Virus record (IMG/VR): IMGVR_UViG_3300031823_000026
Location: 1 to 24,384 of that record
Source of the DNA: a virus
Direction: 5' to 3' (one strand)
DNA: 24,384 nt
Both the position numbers and the translations under genes were made by a program. The notes under the pieces are model-generated. The model worked only from the letters and a program-made list of their open reading frames with translations. It did not search any database and was not told where the DNA came from. Each line of letters opens with the position of its first letter. Within the stretch, counting starts at the first letter, position 1. Of this stretch, positions 15,721 through 21,643 are shown one piece after another.

Positions 15721-16088
15721 GATGCCTTTCTCAGCCAAGGGTGGACCTTCTCATGGCAATCGGCGCATCTCACTGAGGCGTTCCCTGGGTCAAGAGCAAG
15801 GTGAACAGCCAGAGCCACGCGACGATGATGATGGACAATACGGCCGTAGCTACCACAAGATTGACAAACGAATCCGTCTCGGTCGAGGACCAGTTGCCGG
15901 AACTCCTGGTATTCGGGAGTGTGTTCAAGCTCGCTCCTTAGCCGACCCCAGCGAGAAAGGAACCGCTTGCGGTTGATCTGAAGGTTCTTACGCTTGCGAA
16001 GCAGGGCAGTCATATCGGACATGACCGCTGACGCGGGCCGTAGTTGTCCAGAATTGGACAAGGCGGACGTGTCCGGGAGGACGATCAT
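15717..16088 (-). CDS. HNH endonuclease next to large terminase
   Basis: A 123-residue protein. The HNH domain is at about 70-117: C75xxC78, His86-His88 (IVHHHRRV), Asn103 (DPGNASVRC), C108xxC111-H112 and H116. This is a complete metal-binding beta-beta-alpha nuclease fold. HNH proteins encoded beside TerL are known to assist DNA packaging and cos cleavage, and this position fits. The N-terminal 65 residues are basic and helical. I chose the ATG at 16088 because GGAG lies eight bases upstream and it overlaps the TerL stop (TGATG). A later ATG at 16022 would place the palindrome at 16044-16061 outside the gene. Confidence 0.8.
   Translation of the reverse strand: MIVLPDTSALSNSGQLRPASAVMSDMTALLRKRKNLQINRKRFLSRWGRLRSELEHTPEYQEFRQLVLDRDGFVCQSCGSYGRIVHHHRRVALAVHLALDPGNASVRCADCHEKVHPWLRKAS
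16044..16061. promoter_or_regulatory. Perfect 18-bp palindrome, copy 2 (TTGTCCA-GAAT-TGGACAA)
   Basis: It has the same arms as the other three copies and the same GAAT spacer as copy 4. It lies 27 bases after the TerL stop, inside the HNH reading frame if that gene starts at 16088 but before it if translation starts at 16022. Confidence 0.6.
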
Positions 16089-17710
16089 CAGTTGAGCTCC
16101 GCGACTCGTTGCGGACCCCAGCGATGGTCCTCAGCATCGTAGCCGATGTCTTCGAGCTCTCCGGGAGACAGCTCCTCGATATCAGGGCCCTCGTAACTAC
16201 GCGCTATACGGCGTAGCACCTGAGCTTCGCTCTCTTTGTACTTTCGCATGCGCTCAGGGCTTAGGAGGCCGCGCCAGAGTTGGGTCTGAAGCGCCAAGGC
16301 GTCGGCAACGTCATCGTTGCGGCCGAGGGGATACTCAGCGAGCTCTGTGCGAAGCAGGTGCTGAGTGGGCAGAACATAGAGATGCCCTGTAGCTGCGACT
16401 GGTTGCAAGCCGCGGATGTGCGACTTCTGCGGCCCTCCGGGCTTGACCGGGACGACGTAGATGTAAACTCCATGGCGCTCACACTCCGCTTGGAGATGAT
16501 ACTTGAGACTCATCTCGTAGCCGACCTTCTGGATGCCCACGCACCGAGGATGAAAGCGCTTCGCGATAGCGATTAGCTTCGCAACGACCTCGAGAGGGTT
16601 CGCTCTAGCGCCCCAGGCATCGAGGACAATGGCGTCACCCTGCTCGGTCGTGCCGACCGTAACCACGGCGTCACGGTCAGAGGTAAGCTTGTCACCATAG
16701 CGCACGTCGACTGTGGTAGTGATGTCCAAGTCCGCGACTTCCACCACTCGTTCAATCTCACCGTTTCGATCGTAGAGAACGATGCTTTCTTCATCCGGGC
16801 TCCAGCGCCAGAACTTGAGGTCTTGGACATTGAAGTCTTGCACCGCCACGTTACGGGGATTGTTCATGTACTGACAAGAGAACTGATACTCGCCGCCAAG
16901 GATCGGATCGTTGCGGATGTCTGCTAGCGCGTCCAAGCCTAGGCGCTCGGGGAAGATGGCCTTGCCGTCCTCGATCGCTCCACGGATGTATCTCGCGATC
17001 TTAGGACCGAAGCGCTGCATGGCGTAGGAGTAGACATCGTAGAAGGCCCATCTCGTTCCGACGACGTCGAGGGTGTCGGTCTCAGGGTTCACCATGAGGG
17101 AGTACAACTTCGCGAAGCGATTGATCGTATCATCCATGACCAGGCGGCTCTTCGCGGCTTCCTCCGAGATGAGGTCATCAAAGGTCATATGCGTGTAGTG
17201 CCGCGATGTCATCGCGCCTGTCATACCGATCGAGTCGACCGTAGGCTCTGCGTAAACGCCCTTGCGGTTGAACAACAGCTCCTGCTGCGACCAACGCTTG
17301 GGGTCGCTAGGGATCAGGTGCGAATAGAGCGCTCGGAAGACCCTGTTCGACTCCGCGTGCGTGCGAATGATGCTGAGGAACCTCTCCGCGTTCGTCGCAG
17401 TCTCGTTCGCCAGCAATATTCGATGCTCAGCGTTCTGCGCGATCTTCTGCATCACGCGAGCGATGTTGATTGTGGTCTTGAAGGTGCCTCGAGGATGAAG
17501 CACCAGCTTGAAACGCGCAGGGTTCCCGTCTAGCCAGGCGCAGAGCGGCCCATGACAGGACGCCGTTAGGTCCTTATATCCGAGCACATCGCGAGCGAAC
17601 ATGAACAAGTTCCTCGACGCCGCCTCTGCGAGGTCCCGCCGGATGTCCTCAGGCTGGCTCGCTACGCTAGCGTCTACCCTTGGCAGGTCTCGCGATGGCT
17701 CTAGACTCAT
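16088..17710 (-). CDS. terL: Terminase large subunit (ATPase and nuclease)
   Basis: A 540-residue protein of typical TerL length. Walker A-like motif HPRGTFKTT at 72-80, Walker B HMTFDDLIS around 174-182. The RNase H-like nuclease domain begins near TTTVDVRYGD (Asp335), with a middle motif around 391-400 (VGIQKVGYEM) and the final acidic motif NDDVADALA (465-473, with Asp466, Asp467 and Asp470). It powers DNA translocation into the head and cuts concatemers. The ATG at 17710 overlaps the upstream microprotein stop (ATGA). The stop overlaps the HNH start. Confidence 0.93.
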   Translation of the reverse strand: MSLEPSRDLPRVDASVASQPEDIRRDLAEAASRNLFMFARDVLGYKDLTASCHGPLCAWLDGNPARFKLVLHPRGTFKTTINIARVMQKIAQNAEHRILLANETATNAERFLSIIRTHAESNRVFRALYSHLIPSDPKRWSQQELLFNRKGVYAEPTVDSIGMTGAMTSRHYTHMTFDDLISEEAAKSRLVMDDTINRFAKLYSLMVNPETDTLDVVGTRWAFYDVYSYAMQRFGPKIARYIRGAIEDGKAIFPERLGLDALADIRNDPILGGEYQFSCQYMNNPRNVAVQDFNVQDLKFWRWSPDEESIVLYDRNGEIERVVEVADLDITTTVDVRYGDKLTSDRDAVVTVGTTEQGDAIVLDAWGARANPLEVVAKLIAIAKRFHPRCVGIQKVGYEMSLKYHLQAECERHGVYIYVVPVKPGGPQKSHIRGLQPVAATGHLYVLPTQHLLRTELAEYPLGRNDDVADALALQTQLWRGLLSPERMRKYKESEAQVLRRIARSYEGPDIEELSPGELEDIGYDAEDHRWGPQRVAELN

Positions 17711-17832
17711 AGGCCCGCTTGGCGTCTACGCCCTTTCATCTGCTTCCCCTTACGAAGCTGCGAGAGCATCTGCCTCGGCTTTACGCGAGACAGTATCTCC
17801 TTGTAGATCTTGCTCCGCGGCTTCTTAGCCAC
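17707..17832 (-). CDS. 41-aa basic microprotein before terL
   Basis: A short frame with a GTG start at 17832 and a TGA at 17707-17709 that overlaps the TerL ATG. The product is 41 residues and very Lys/Arg-rich (AKKPRSKIYKEILSRVKPRQ, then KGKQMKGRRR). The SD is weak, and the start lies inside the end of the previous gene, so coupling is likely. No family is recognised. It is supported by tight overlaps at both ends and by similarity in charge to its two upstream neighbours. Confidence 0.5.
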   Translation of the reverse strand: MAKKPRSKIYKEILSRVKPRQMLSQLRKGKQMKGRRRQAGL

Positions 17833-18076
17833 GGCTGCGCCTACGGCGCTTACGAGTGCCAGGGACTCCGTCTCTTAATCCACTCGGCGCAGCCGCCATA
17901 GCCTTAGCGACATGAGGATGCACTGCACGCCCCGGCGAGGGATGATGGAACACTTGATTCCCCATCTTGGCGCGCTGCTGATGCTCAGGCCAAGAGGGCG
18001 TGTCCTTCTCCGCGTGCGCAGCGATCTCGGCGTCTACTTGCTGACGCATGGAGACCTTACGCTTCTTGCGAGCCAT
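17825..18076 (-). CDS. 83-aa basic microprotein
   Basis: The product starts MARKKRKVSMRQQVDAEIAAH and ends GTRKRRRRSRG. It has a basic N-terminus, a short helix and a very basic tail. The ATG at 18076 follows the preceding stop by one base, with GGAGGG seven bases upstream, so translation is well supported. No family is recognised. Its charge suggests nucleic acid binding, perhaps in packaging. Confidence 0.6.
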   Translation of the reverse strand: MARKKRKVSMRQQVDAEIAAHAEKDTPSWPEHQQRAKMGNQVFHHPSPGRAVHPHVAKAMAAAPSGLRDGVPGTRKRRRRSRG

Positions 18077-18077
18077 G

Positions 18078-18269
18078 CTAGAGCCCTCCGTAGCCTGGAT
18101 GACTCTTGCCCTTATTCCAGGGGCGCTGGCCCTGCTTGAAGCCCTCCCTCGGGCTCCCCGTCAACCCGCTGCGCTTCGCGCTCGATGCTCGGCCGATCTC
18201 CCGAGTCACCGTTCCCTTCGTGGACTTGTCGTAGTGCTTTGTGGCCTTCTTTCGCTTGCGCGTTGCCAT
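18078..18269 (-). CDS. 63-aa basic microprotein overlapping terS
   Basis: The product starts MATRKRKKATKHYDKSTKG and contains PWNKGKS near the end. The ATG at 18269 has GGAGG nine bases upstream. It overlaps the last 158 bases of the small terminase frame in a different frame, and both frames look coding. The PWNKGK motif recalls short basic motifs found with HNH or NUMOD elements, but no domain is certain. It is the first of three consecutive basic microproteins. Confidence 0.6.
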   Translation of the reverse strand: MATRKRKKATKHYDKSTKGTVTREIGRASSAKRSGLTGSPREGFKQGQRPWNKGKSHPGYGGL

Positions 18270-18771
18270 CTGGGTCTGCCTCCAGTTCGACGCGGACAAA
18301 GTCGCCTGCGGCTACGCCGGCGAAGCTAGCTTTGACCTTAGCTGCTTCGACGAGTGCCGCTGCTAAGTCCTTCGCGTCTGCCGAGTCTAGGTTCCACGAA
18401 GTGACTGTCCCACGGAAGGTCTTACTTGTCTCGGGGGTTCTGTCGAGGATATCGCTAGACGCCTTCAGCGCGATGTGCTCGTTGTTCGACTGGATGAGTG
18501 CTTGCATGCGAAGCGCAGCCTTACGCGCAAGCAGCTGAATCGTCGCGCTTAGCGTTATCGTCTTATCCGCCAGCGCTCTATCCGTCTCATCCAGGATGCC
18601 AGTTACCACTGGATTTCCTGCTCCTATTAGCGAACTCAGATACTCATCACTAACGCCGACCACGCGACACGCCTCCCTCCTACTTTTAACCGCGCCGGTA
18701 GCATACAGCCTCGCCGCTTGCCGCAGGCGCGGTCCTGGCTTGACTGCGCGAAAATCTGGCCTTCCCGGCAC
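18112..18771 (-). CDS. terS: Terminase small subunit-like protein
   Basis: A 219-residue protein. Residues about 16-50 (RQAARLYATGAVKSRREACRVVGVSDEYLSSLIG) form a helix-turn-helix of the kind seen in small terminases; a long helical middle follows (ATIQLLARKAALRMQALIQS). The last 50 residues are hydrophilic and overlap the next gene. TerS recognises the packaging site and loads TerL, here two to four genes downstream. The GTG start at 18771 has GGGGGAG six bases upstream and the promoter at 18799-18827 lies just before it. The call rests on the HTH and position. Confidence 0.7.
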   Translation of the reverse strand: MPGRPDFRAVKPGPRLRQAARLYATGAVKSRREACRVVGVSDEYLSSLIGAGNPVVTGILDETDRALADKTITLSATIQLLARKAALRMQALIQSNNEHIALKASSDILDRTPETSKTFRGTVTSWNLDSADAKDLAAALVEAAKVKASFAGVAAGDFVRVELEADPDGNAQAKEGHKALRQVHEGNGDSGDRPSIEREAQRVDGEPEGGLQAGPAPLE

Positions 18772-18798
18772 TCACAGCTCCCCCCATAGGAATCGCCC

Positions 18799-18827
18799 AT
18801 GATAACACACTCGCCCTCAGTTGTCAA
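18799..18827 (-). promoter_or_regulatory. Late leftward promoter, sigma70-like
   Basis: On the minus strand: -35 TTGACA (18822-18827), a 17-base spacer, -10 TATCAT (18799-18804). The start would be near 18792, about 20 bases before the terS GTG. It is the only strong promoter found for the long leftward operon. The spacer begins with ACT, as in two of the rightward promoters. The 18-bp palindrome at 18860-18877 lies about 33 bases upstream of its -35. Confidence 0.75.
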
Positions 18828-18859
18828 TGGGGGTACCATCGCTCGGCGCTACGCGCCCC

Positions 18860-18877
18860 TTGTCCATTTCTGGACAA
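18860..18877. promoter_or_regulatory. Perfect 18-bp palindrome, copy 3 (TTGTCCA-TTTC-TGGACAA)
   Basis: Identical arms to the other copies. It lies about 33 bases upstream of the -35 of the late promoter, in the divergent non-coding region. This is a reasonable place for an activator or repressor that controls the late operon. Confidence 0.65.
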
Positions 18878-18910
18878 CTACCATAGCTCTCCCTTAGAGC
18901 GATTTCTATT

Positions 18911-18947
18911 GCGCGAAAAGTTGAAGACCACTATGCCGTTTTCGCGC
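18911..18947. repeat. Inverted repeat GCGCGAAAA / TTTTCGCGC
   Basis: Nine-base perfect arms at 18911-18919 and 18939-18947, separated by 19 bases. It is not followed by a T-run, so it is not a classical terminator. It could be a binding site or part of an origin. Confidence 0.5.
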
Positions 18948-19110
18948 GACGCGTTTCGGGGATAGGGGGTATCCGAAGGCGGCGACCCCTCCCGCTACGA
19001 TTCGACACACCCTGGCGAGCTGCACGCAGCGCTGTCGCGACGCCGTCGTGGCACCTTGCATGTTGCCAGCGATCGGGCATGTTACGGCGCAATATCCTGC
19101 ATTGCATTAT

Positions 19111-19137
19111 GCAAGTTGTTGTGCCGCAACAACTTGC
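19111..19137. repeat. Hairpin: GCAAGTTGTTG / CAACAACTTGC with 5-base loop
   Basis: Perfect 11-bp arms at 19111-19121 and 19127-19137 with loop TGCCG. It partly overlaps the neighbouring TTGCATTATGCAA palindrome. There is no poly-T tract. It is a stable hairpin in a non-coding region, possibly an RNA element, a bidirectional terminator or a protein-binding site. Confidence 0.6.
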
Positions 19138-19364
19138 GCCACGGCACGGCCCCTGCAATAGGTGACCCGTGCAGGCGCGGCACGCGCGAGGACGGCGCGG
19201 CGACCACACGCTCGGGGACAGGCGCTACGCGAATACGGCCGGGTCCGGGCGGCAACTGGTCGGTCCATCCCGTCCGAGCACGCTCGAGCCCTGAAACTAC
19301 ACCCATGAGGCGGAATGTCAGGGGGAAGTTGGACGATCTATCACAATTCCCCTTGGAGGTTAGC

Positions 19365-19760
19365 ATGACTGAGCTATCCAAAGACATTCCCGCAATCCTA
19401 GCGAATCCCGCATCTTACGGGTTTGAGTTTAATCTTGAGACTGTCGAACGTGACGGTATCAAATACGAGAACATACCCGTGATGAAGGTGACCGAGGTTG
19501 CGAAGTTCGAAGCGGCTTTCCCTGGAACGTTGCTGAAGACGAGCAACAGCCAGTCGATGAAAGTGAATTCGCAACGCGTCGGTAGGGATGCGGCGGCCAA
19601 AGGGGTCAAAGACCCTCAGGCGATTCGCACTAAGAATGTTCAGTGGCTGCTAGGGATTCGAGTGGCGAGCGTGCCGAAGGTCTATGTTGGACCTAACGAC
19701 GAGACGTTCGCCACGAAGGAAGAGGCCCAGGCAGCTTGGATGGAGTTCGCAGCGAAGTGA
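19365..19760 (+). CDS. Hypothetical early protein, first rightward gene
   Basis: A 131-residue protein (MTELSKDIPAILANPASYGF...). The ATG at 19365 has TTGGAGG five bases upstream, an excellent SD; a longer in-frame extension to 19056 is low-complexity and unlikely. The sequence is an alpha/beta mix with a basic centre (NSQRVGRDAAAKGVKDPQAIRTKN) and a C-terminal helix (TKEEAQAAWMEFAAK). I recognise no family. It stands alone between two non-coding regions. The strong SD suggests high expression. Confidence 0.75.
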   Translation: MTELSKDIPAILANPASYGFEFNLETVERDGIKYENIPVMKVTEVAKFEAAFPGTLLKTSNSQSMKVNSQRVGRDAAAKGVKDPQAIRTKNVQWLLGIRVASVPKVYVGPNDETFATKEEAQAAWMEFAAK

Positions 19761-19792
19761 GGAGAACTCCCCTGACAGACCGCCCCGCTCTC

Positions 19793-19823
19793 AACTACGC
19801 CCCGTCCGTACGAGGGGCTAGTT
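19793..19823. terminator. Hairpin after the first rightward gene
   Basis: Arms AACTA-c-GCCCC and GGGGC-TAGTT form ten base pairs with one bulged C, 33 bases after the stop codon. No T-run follows, so it is only a possible terminator. Confidence 0.4.
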
Positions 19824-19846
19824 GCGCTTCGCGAGGGGCGTTGTAA

Positions 19847-19891
19847 GGACAGGTGGACCTGTTAGGATACAGGCAGGTCGGGCTCCTGTCC
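19847..19891. ncRNA. Compound hairpin, possible structured RNA
   Basis: The outer stem GGACAGG (19847-19853) pairs perfectly with CCTGTCC (19885-19891). Inside, ACCTG pairs with CAGGT, or alternatively CCTGT with ACAGG around loop TAGGAT. The 45-base element is not a canonical tRNA. It lies in the non-coding region before an AT-rich tract. Confidence 0.4.
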
Positions 19892-20016
19892 CCCATGCCG
19901 CGCAAAGAAATAATTTCATACATCGAAAGTGAGCAGAGTTCAACTGAGCGCCAGTGCAGAGAAGGGACTGCCTTTGTTGTATATAGCAAAAAATATATAT
20001 ATAGATATATAAATAC

Positions 20017-20046
20017 AACTAAACACAACTATAACTAAACACAACT
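20017..20046 (+). repeat. Direct repeat AACTAAACACAACT x2, next to AT-rich tract
   Basis: Two perfect 14-base copies at 20017-20030 and 20033-20046, separated by AT (period 16). They are immediately preceded by an AT-rich tract (repeated TA from about 19978). The pairing of short direct repeats with an AT-rich tract resembles origin iterons but could be a regulatory binding site. Confidence 0.55.
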
Positions 20047-20182
20047 GGCCATCTCTCACTAGCGCGCTACTTAGCACCATGCAGACGCATGTATGAAATT
20101 AATTCTTTGTGAAGGCTAGGGGACAGGTAGCAGACCTTACTCAGACCCAACAGGTAGTCAGGGACCATACATCCATGTGGCC

Positions 20183-20211
20183 TTGACAACTAAATCGAGT
20201 TATGTTATATT
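20183..20211 (+). promoter_or_regulatory. Early promoter P1, sigma70-like
   Basis: -35 TTGACA (20183-20188), a 17-base spacer, -10 TATATT (20206-20211). It drives the HTH gene at 20242. A GGGTT-T-AACCC palindrome, within a larger ATTGGG/CCCAAT inverted repeat at 20209-20227, covers the start site and could be an operator. Confidence 0.8.
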
Positions 20212-20227
20212 GGGTTTAACCCCCAAT
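20209..20227 (+). promoter_or_regulatory. Operator-like inverted repeat at the P1 start site
   Basis: Outer arms ATTGGG and CCCAAT enclose an inner GGGTT-T-AACCC. It overlaps the -10 edge and expected transcription start of P1 and is followed by the SD of the HTH gene, so autoregulation by that protein is a possibility. Confidence 0.45.
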
Positions 20228-20241
20228 ACGGGTAAGGAGAC

Positions 20242-20781
20242 ATGCCAGAACTCGATTTAGGGCAACTTCAACGCGTCCAGCGTATGATCGGTCAAGCGCG
20301 AAGCGTAGGAATGAGTTTGAGCGAGATCAACTCATACATGGACAAGCCGGAAGAACTCGAGGCAGAAATCGCTCGACGGCAGCGCGAGGCAATGAGTAAG
20401 ATTGGCGGCAACTACGAGGCGAAGATAAGAGCATTTAAGGAGCGACGACTGGCGATAACAGCAGCATATGTCGCAGGAGCGAGCCTCAATCAGCTTGGAC
20501 AGCTGTTTGATATCTCGAATCAGACAGCTCGAGGAATCGTGCAGAAGGAGCTACCACAGGAGATCGCTCAGCAGATCGCTCGTGAGCGAACGGGCAAGGG
20601 TCGTATATGGAACTTCGAACAGGTCGAGGTGATGTTTAAGTACTTCTCAGAGAATCGAGGAAGGCTTCTCGAAGCCAACGTGCTAGTCGTTGCTGCAGAG
20701 CTTCAGCGTGCGGCGAGGCAGACGAAAGAAGACGAGGAGATGAATCTTCCTGGTGACATGACGCAGCGGCTCGCGCCGTGA
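20242..20781 (+). CDS. Helix-turn-helix DNA-binding protein
   Basis: A 179-residue protein. The N-terminal 60 residues are helical and charged. Residues about 71-101 (AITAAYVAGASLNQLGQLFDISNQTARGIVQ) are a good HTH: a helix, GASLNQLG turn, then recognition helix ISNQTARGIVQ. The C-terminal part has a helical EQVEVMFKYFSENRGRLLEA. It is probably a phage transcription regulator or a resolvase-type HTH without the catalytic domain. AAGGAG lies two bases before the ATG. It is first in the P1 transcript, with an inverted repeat at the promoter. Confidence 0.65.
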   Translation: MPELDLGQLQRVQRMIGQARSVGMSLSEINSYMDKPEELEAEIARRQREAMSKIGGNYEAKIRAFKERRLAITAAYVAGASLNQLGQLFDISNQTARGIVQKELPQEIAQQIARERTGKGRIWNFEQVEVMFKYFSENRGRLLEANVLVVAAELQRAARQTKEDEEMNLPGDMTQRLAP

Positions 20782-21008
20782 GGAAGATACTCATCTGCGC
20801 GACTAAGCCTACGCTACAGCCGCTTAGAATCGTGAACGAGCTCGGCGATGCTCAGGGTGAGATCGAGAAACAAATCGAGCTACATGACGCTAAGGACCAA
20901 CGAAAATTAGCGGAGACCGGGTCAACTCGAGGACGGAAGGCGATTCAGTGGCATAGCGCTATTTGTATCGAGATCGAGGTGCCACTAACCGCAATTTCAG
21001 AGTCTTGA
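20778..21008 (+). CDS. Hypothetical 76-aa protein
   Basis: The GTG start overlaps the HTH gene stop (GTGA). The sequence begins with a hydrophobic strand (RKILICATKPT) and has a basic centre (HDAKDQRKLAETGSTRGRK). The end (SAICIEIEVPLTA) is beta-like. No family is recognised. It ends inside the -35 area of promoter P2. Confidence 0.55.
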   Translation: MRKILICATKPTLQPLRIVNELGDAQGEIEKQIELHDAKDQRKLAETGSTRGRKAIQWHSAICIEIEVPLTAISES

Positions 21009-21033
21009 CATCTGGATTAAGATGCATTATATT
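21005..21033 (+). promoter_or_regulatory. Early promoter P2, sigma70-like
   Basis: -35 TTGACA (21005-21010), 17-base spacer ending GATGCAT, -10 TATATT (21028-21033). It is close in sequence to P3. It serves the cluster from the zinc finger gene onward. Confidence 0.8.
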
Positions 21034-21086
21034 TGCGAGGTGCGGGAATCCGCATAGGTAGGTCAACATTGAACCGGGAGTGGGAT

Positions 21087-21320
21087 ATGGCAGACAGCCC
21101 CGATTATGCTTGTCCAGAATTGGACAAGAACACGGAGTGGCGCTGCGAGAAATGCGGCGCAGTGAATCACGTCCTGGATGCAGAGTGTCAGTGGTGCGAA
21201 GAGGAGGACGTAAAAGAAAAGGACGAGACCGACGAGCGAGACGCTGCTTGGGAGTCTGAGCAATGGCTACGCAACATGGAGGGATACGGGGATTACGAAG
21301 GCCCTGTCACCTGGCCATGA
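21087..21320 (+). CDS. RanBP2-type zinc finger protein
   Basis: A 77-residue acidic protein. Trp18, Cys20, Cys23, Asn27, Cys34 and Cys37 match the RanBP2-type finger pattern (W-x-C-x2-C-x3-N-x6-C-x2-C) exactly. The rest is Glu/Asp-rich and ends EGPVTWP. In other organisms this finger binds single-stranded RNA or ubiquitin; the target here is unknown. The ATG at 21087 has GGGAG about eight bases upstream. Its codons 8-14 (ACPELDK) carry palindrome copy 4. It is first in the P2 transcript. Confidence 0.75.
   Translation: MADSPDYACPELDKNTEWRCEKCGAVNHVLDAECQWCEEEDVKEKDETDERDAAWESEQWLRNMEGYGDYEGPVTWP
21110..21127. promoter_or_regulatory. Perfect 18-bp palindrome, copy 4 (TTGTCCA-GAAT-TGGACAA)
   Basis: It lies inside the start of the zinc finger gene, about 77 bases downstream of the P2 -10. 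Same arms and spacer as copy 2. A site here could act as a roadblock to P2 transcription. Confidence 0.55.
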
Positions 21321-21643
21321 TAAACACCTTCCGCCTACACGCGAAGTGGACTCGTCGCGTGCCTCGGCCAGCTCCGCCGAAGGCGCCGCTAAAGGCGCGG
21401 AGTGATGATATTCCAGTCGACATCATGCAGTACATGCGAGGCCATATCCATCTCGCAGACGTCTGGGCAGAGCGCAAGTGGTTCGAGCTGGAGTGGTTCC
21501 TGCTCTCGCTGCGCGGGCTCTTGCCCGAGGAGAAGAAGAAAGTAGTGAAGAATTACCAGATACACCACGTTCACCTCAAACCAGAGCAGTACTTCCTGGC
21601 ATTAGAGACGCTCACAACTCGGCTAGGAGTCAAGCTCACATGA
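21317..21643 (+). CDS. Hypothetical 108-aa protein
   Basis: The ATG overlaps the zinc finger gene stop (ATGA). The N-terminus is basic and Pro-rich (KWTRRVPRPAPPKAPLKARS). A helical part follows (ERKWFELEWFLLSLRGLLPEEKKKVVKN), then a His-rich part (YQIHHVHLKPEQYFLALETL). No family is recognised. It overlaps the next start in the same way. Confidence 0.6.
   Translation: MINTFRLHAKWTRRVPRPAPPKAPLKARSDDIPVDIMQYMRGHIHLADVWAERKWFELEWFLLSLRGLLPEEKKKVVKNYQIHHVHLKPEQYFLALETLTTRLGVKLT

Larger units (their letters stand above)
18878..19364. other. Divergent non-coding region between late and early genes
   Basis: About 490 bases without a convincing gene. It contains two strong inverted repeats (listed separately) and a 13-base palindrome TTGCATTATGCAA near 19103-19115. 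GC-rich sequence follows up to an SD for the gene at 19365. I could not find a clear rightward promoter here. The small ORFs present on both strands have biased, low-complexity composition and no SD. Confidence 0.6.
19761..20182. other. Non-coding region with hairpins, AT-rich tract and direct repeats
   Basis: About 420 bases between the first rightward gene and the promoter at 20183. It contains, in order, a hairpin at 19793-19823, a compound hairpin at 19847-19891, an AT-rich tract near 19978-20014 and two copies of AACTAAACACAACT. The small ORFs here are poor in composition and lack SDs. This is the most AT-rich part of the window and could hold a replication origin or regulatory RNA. Confidence 0.55.

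Noticed and set aside
18931-19387. Minus-strand frames in the divergent gap
   Set aside because: Arg/Pro/Gly-rich, no SD, overlapping strong hairpins and the SD region of the gene at 19365.
19847-19891. Compound hairpin as a tRNA
   Set aside because: Stem sizes and loops do not fit a cloverleaf: no canonical T-loop and no correct anticodon loop.
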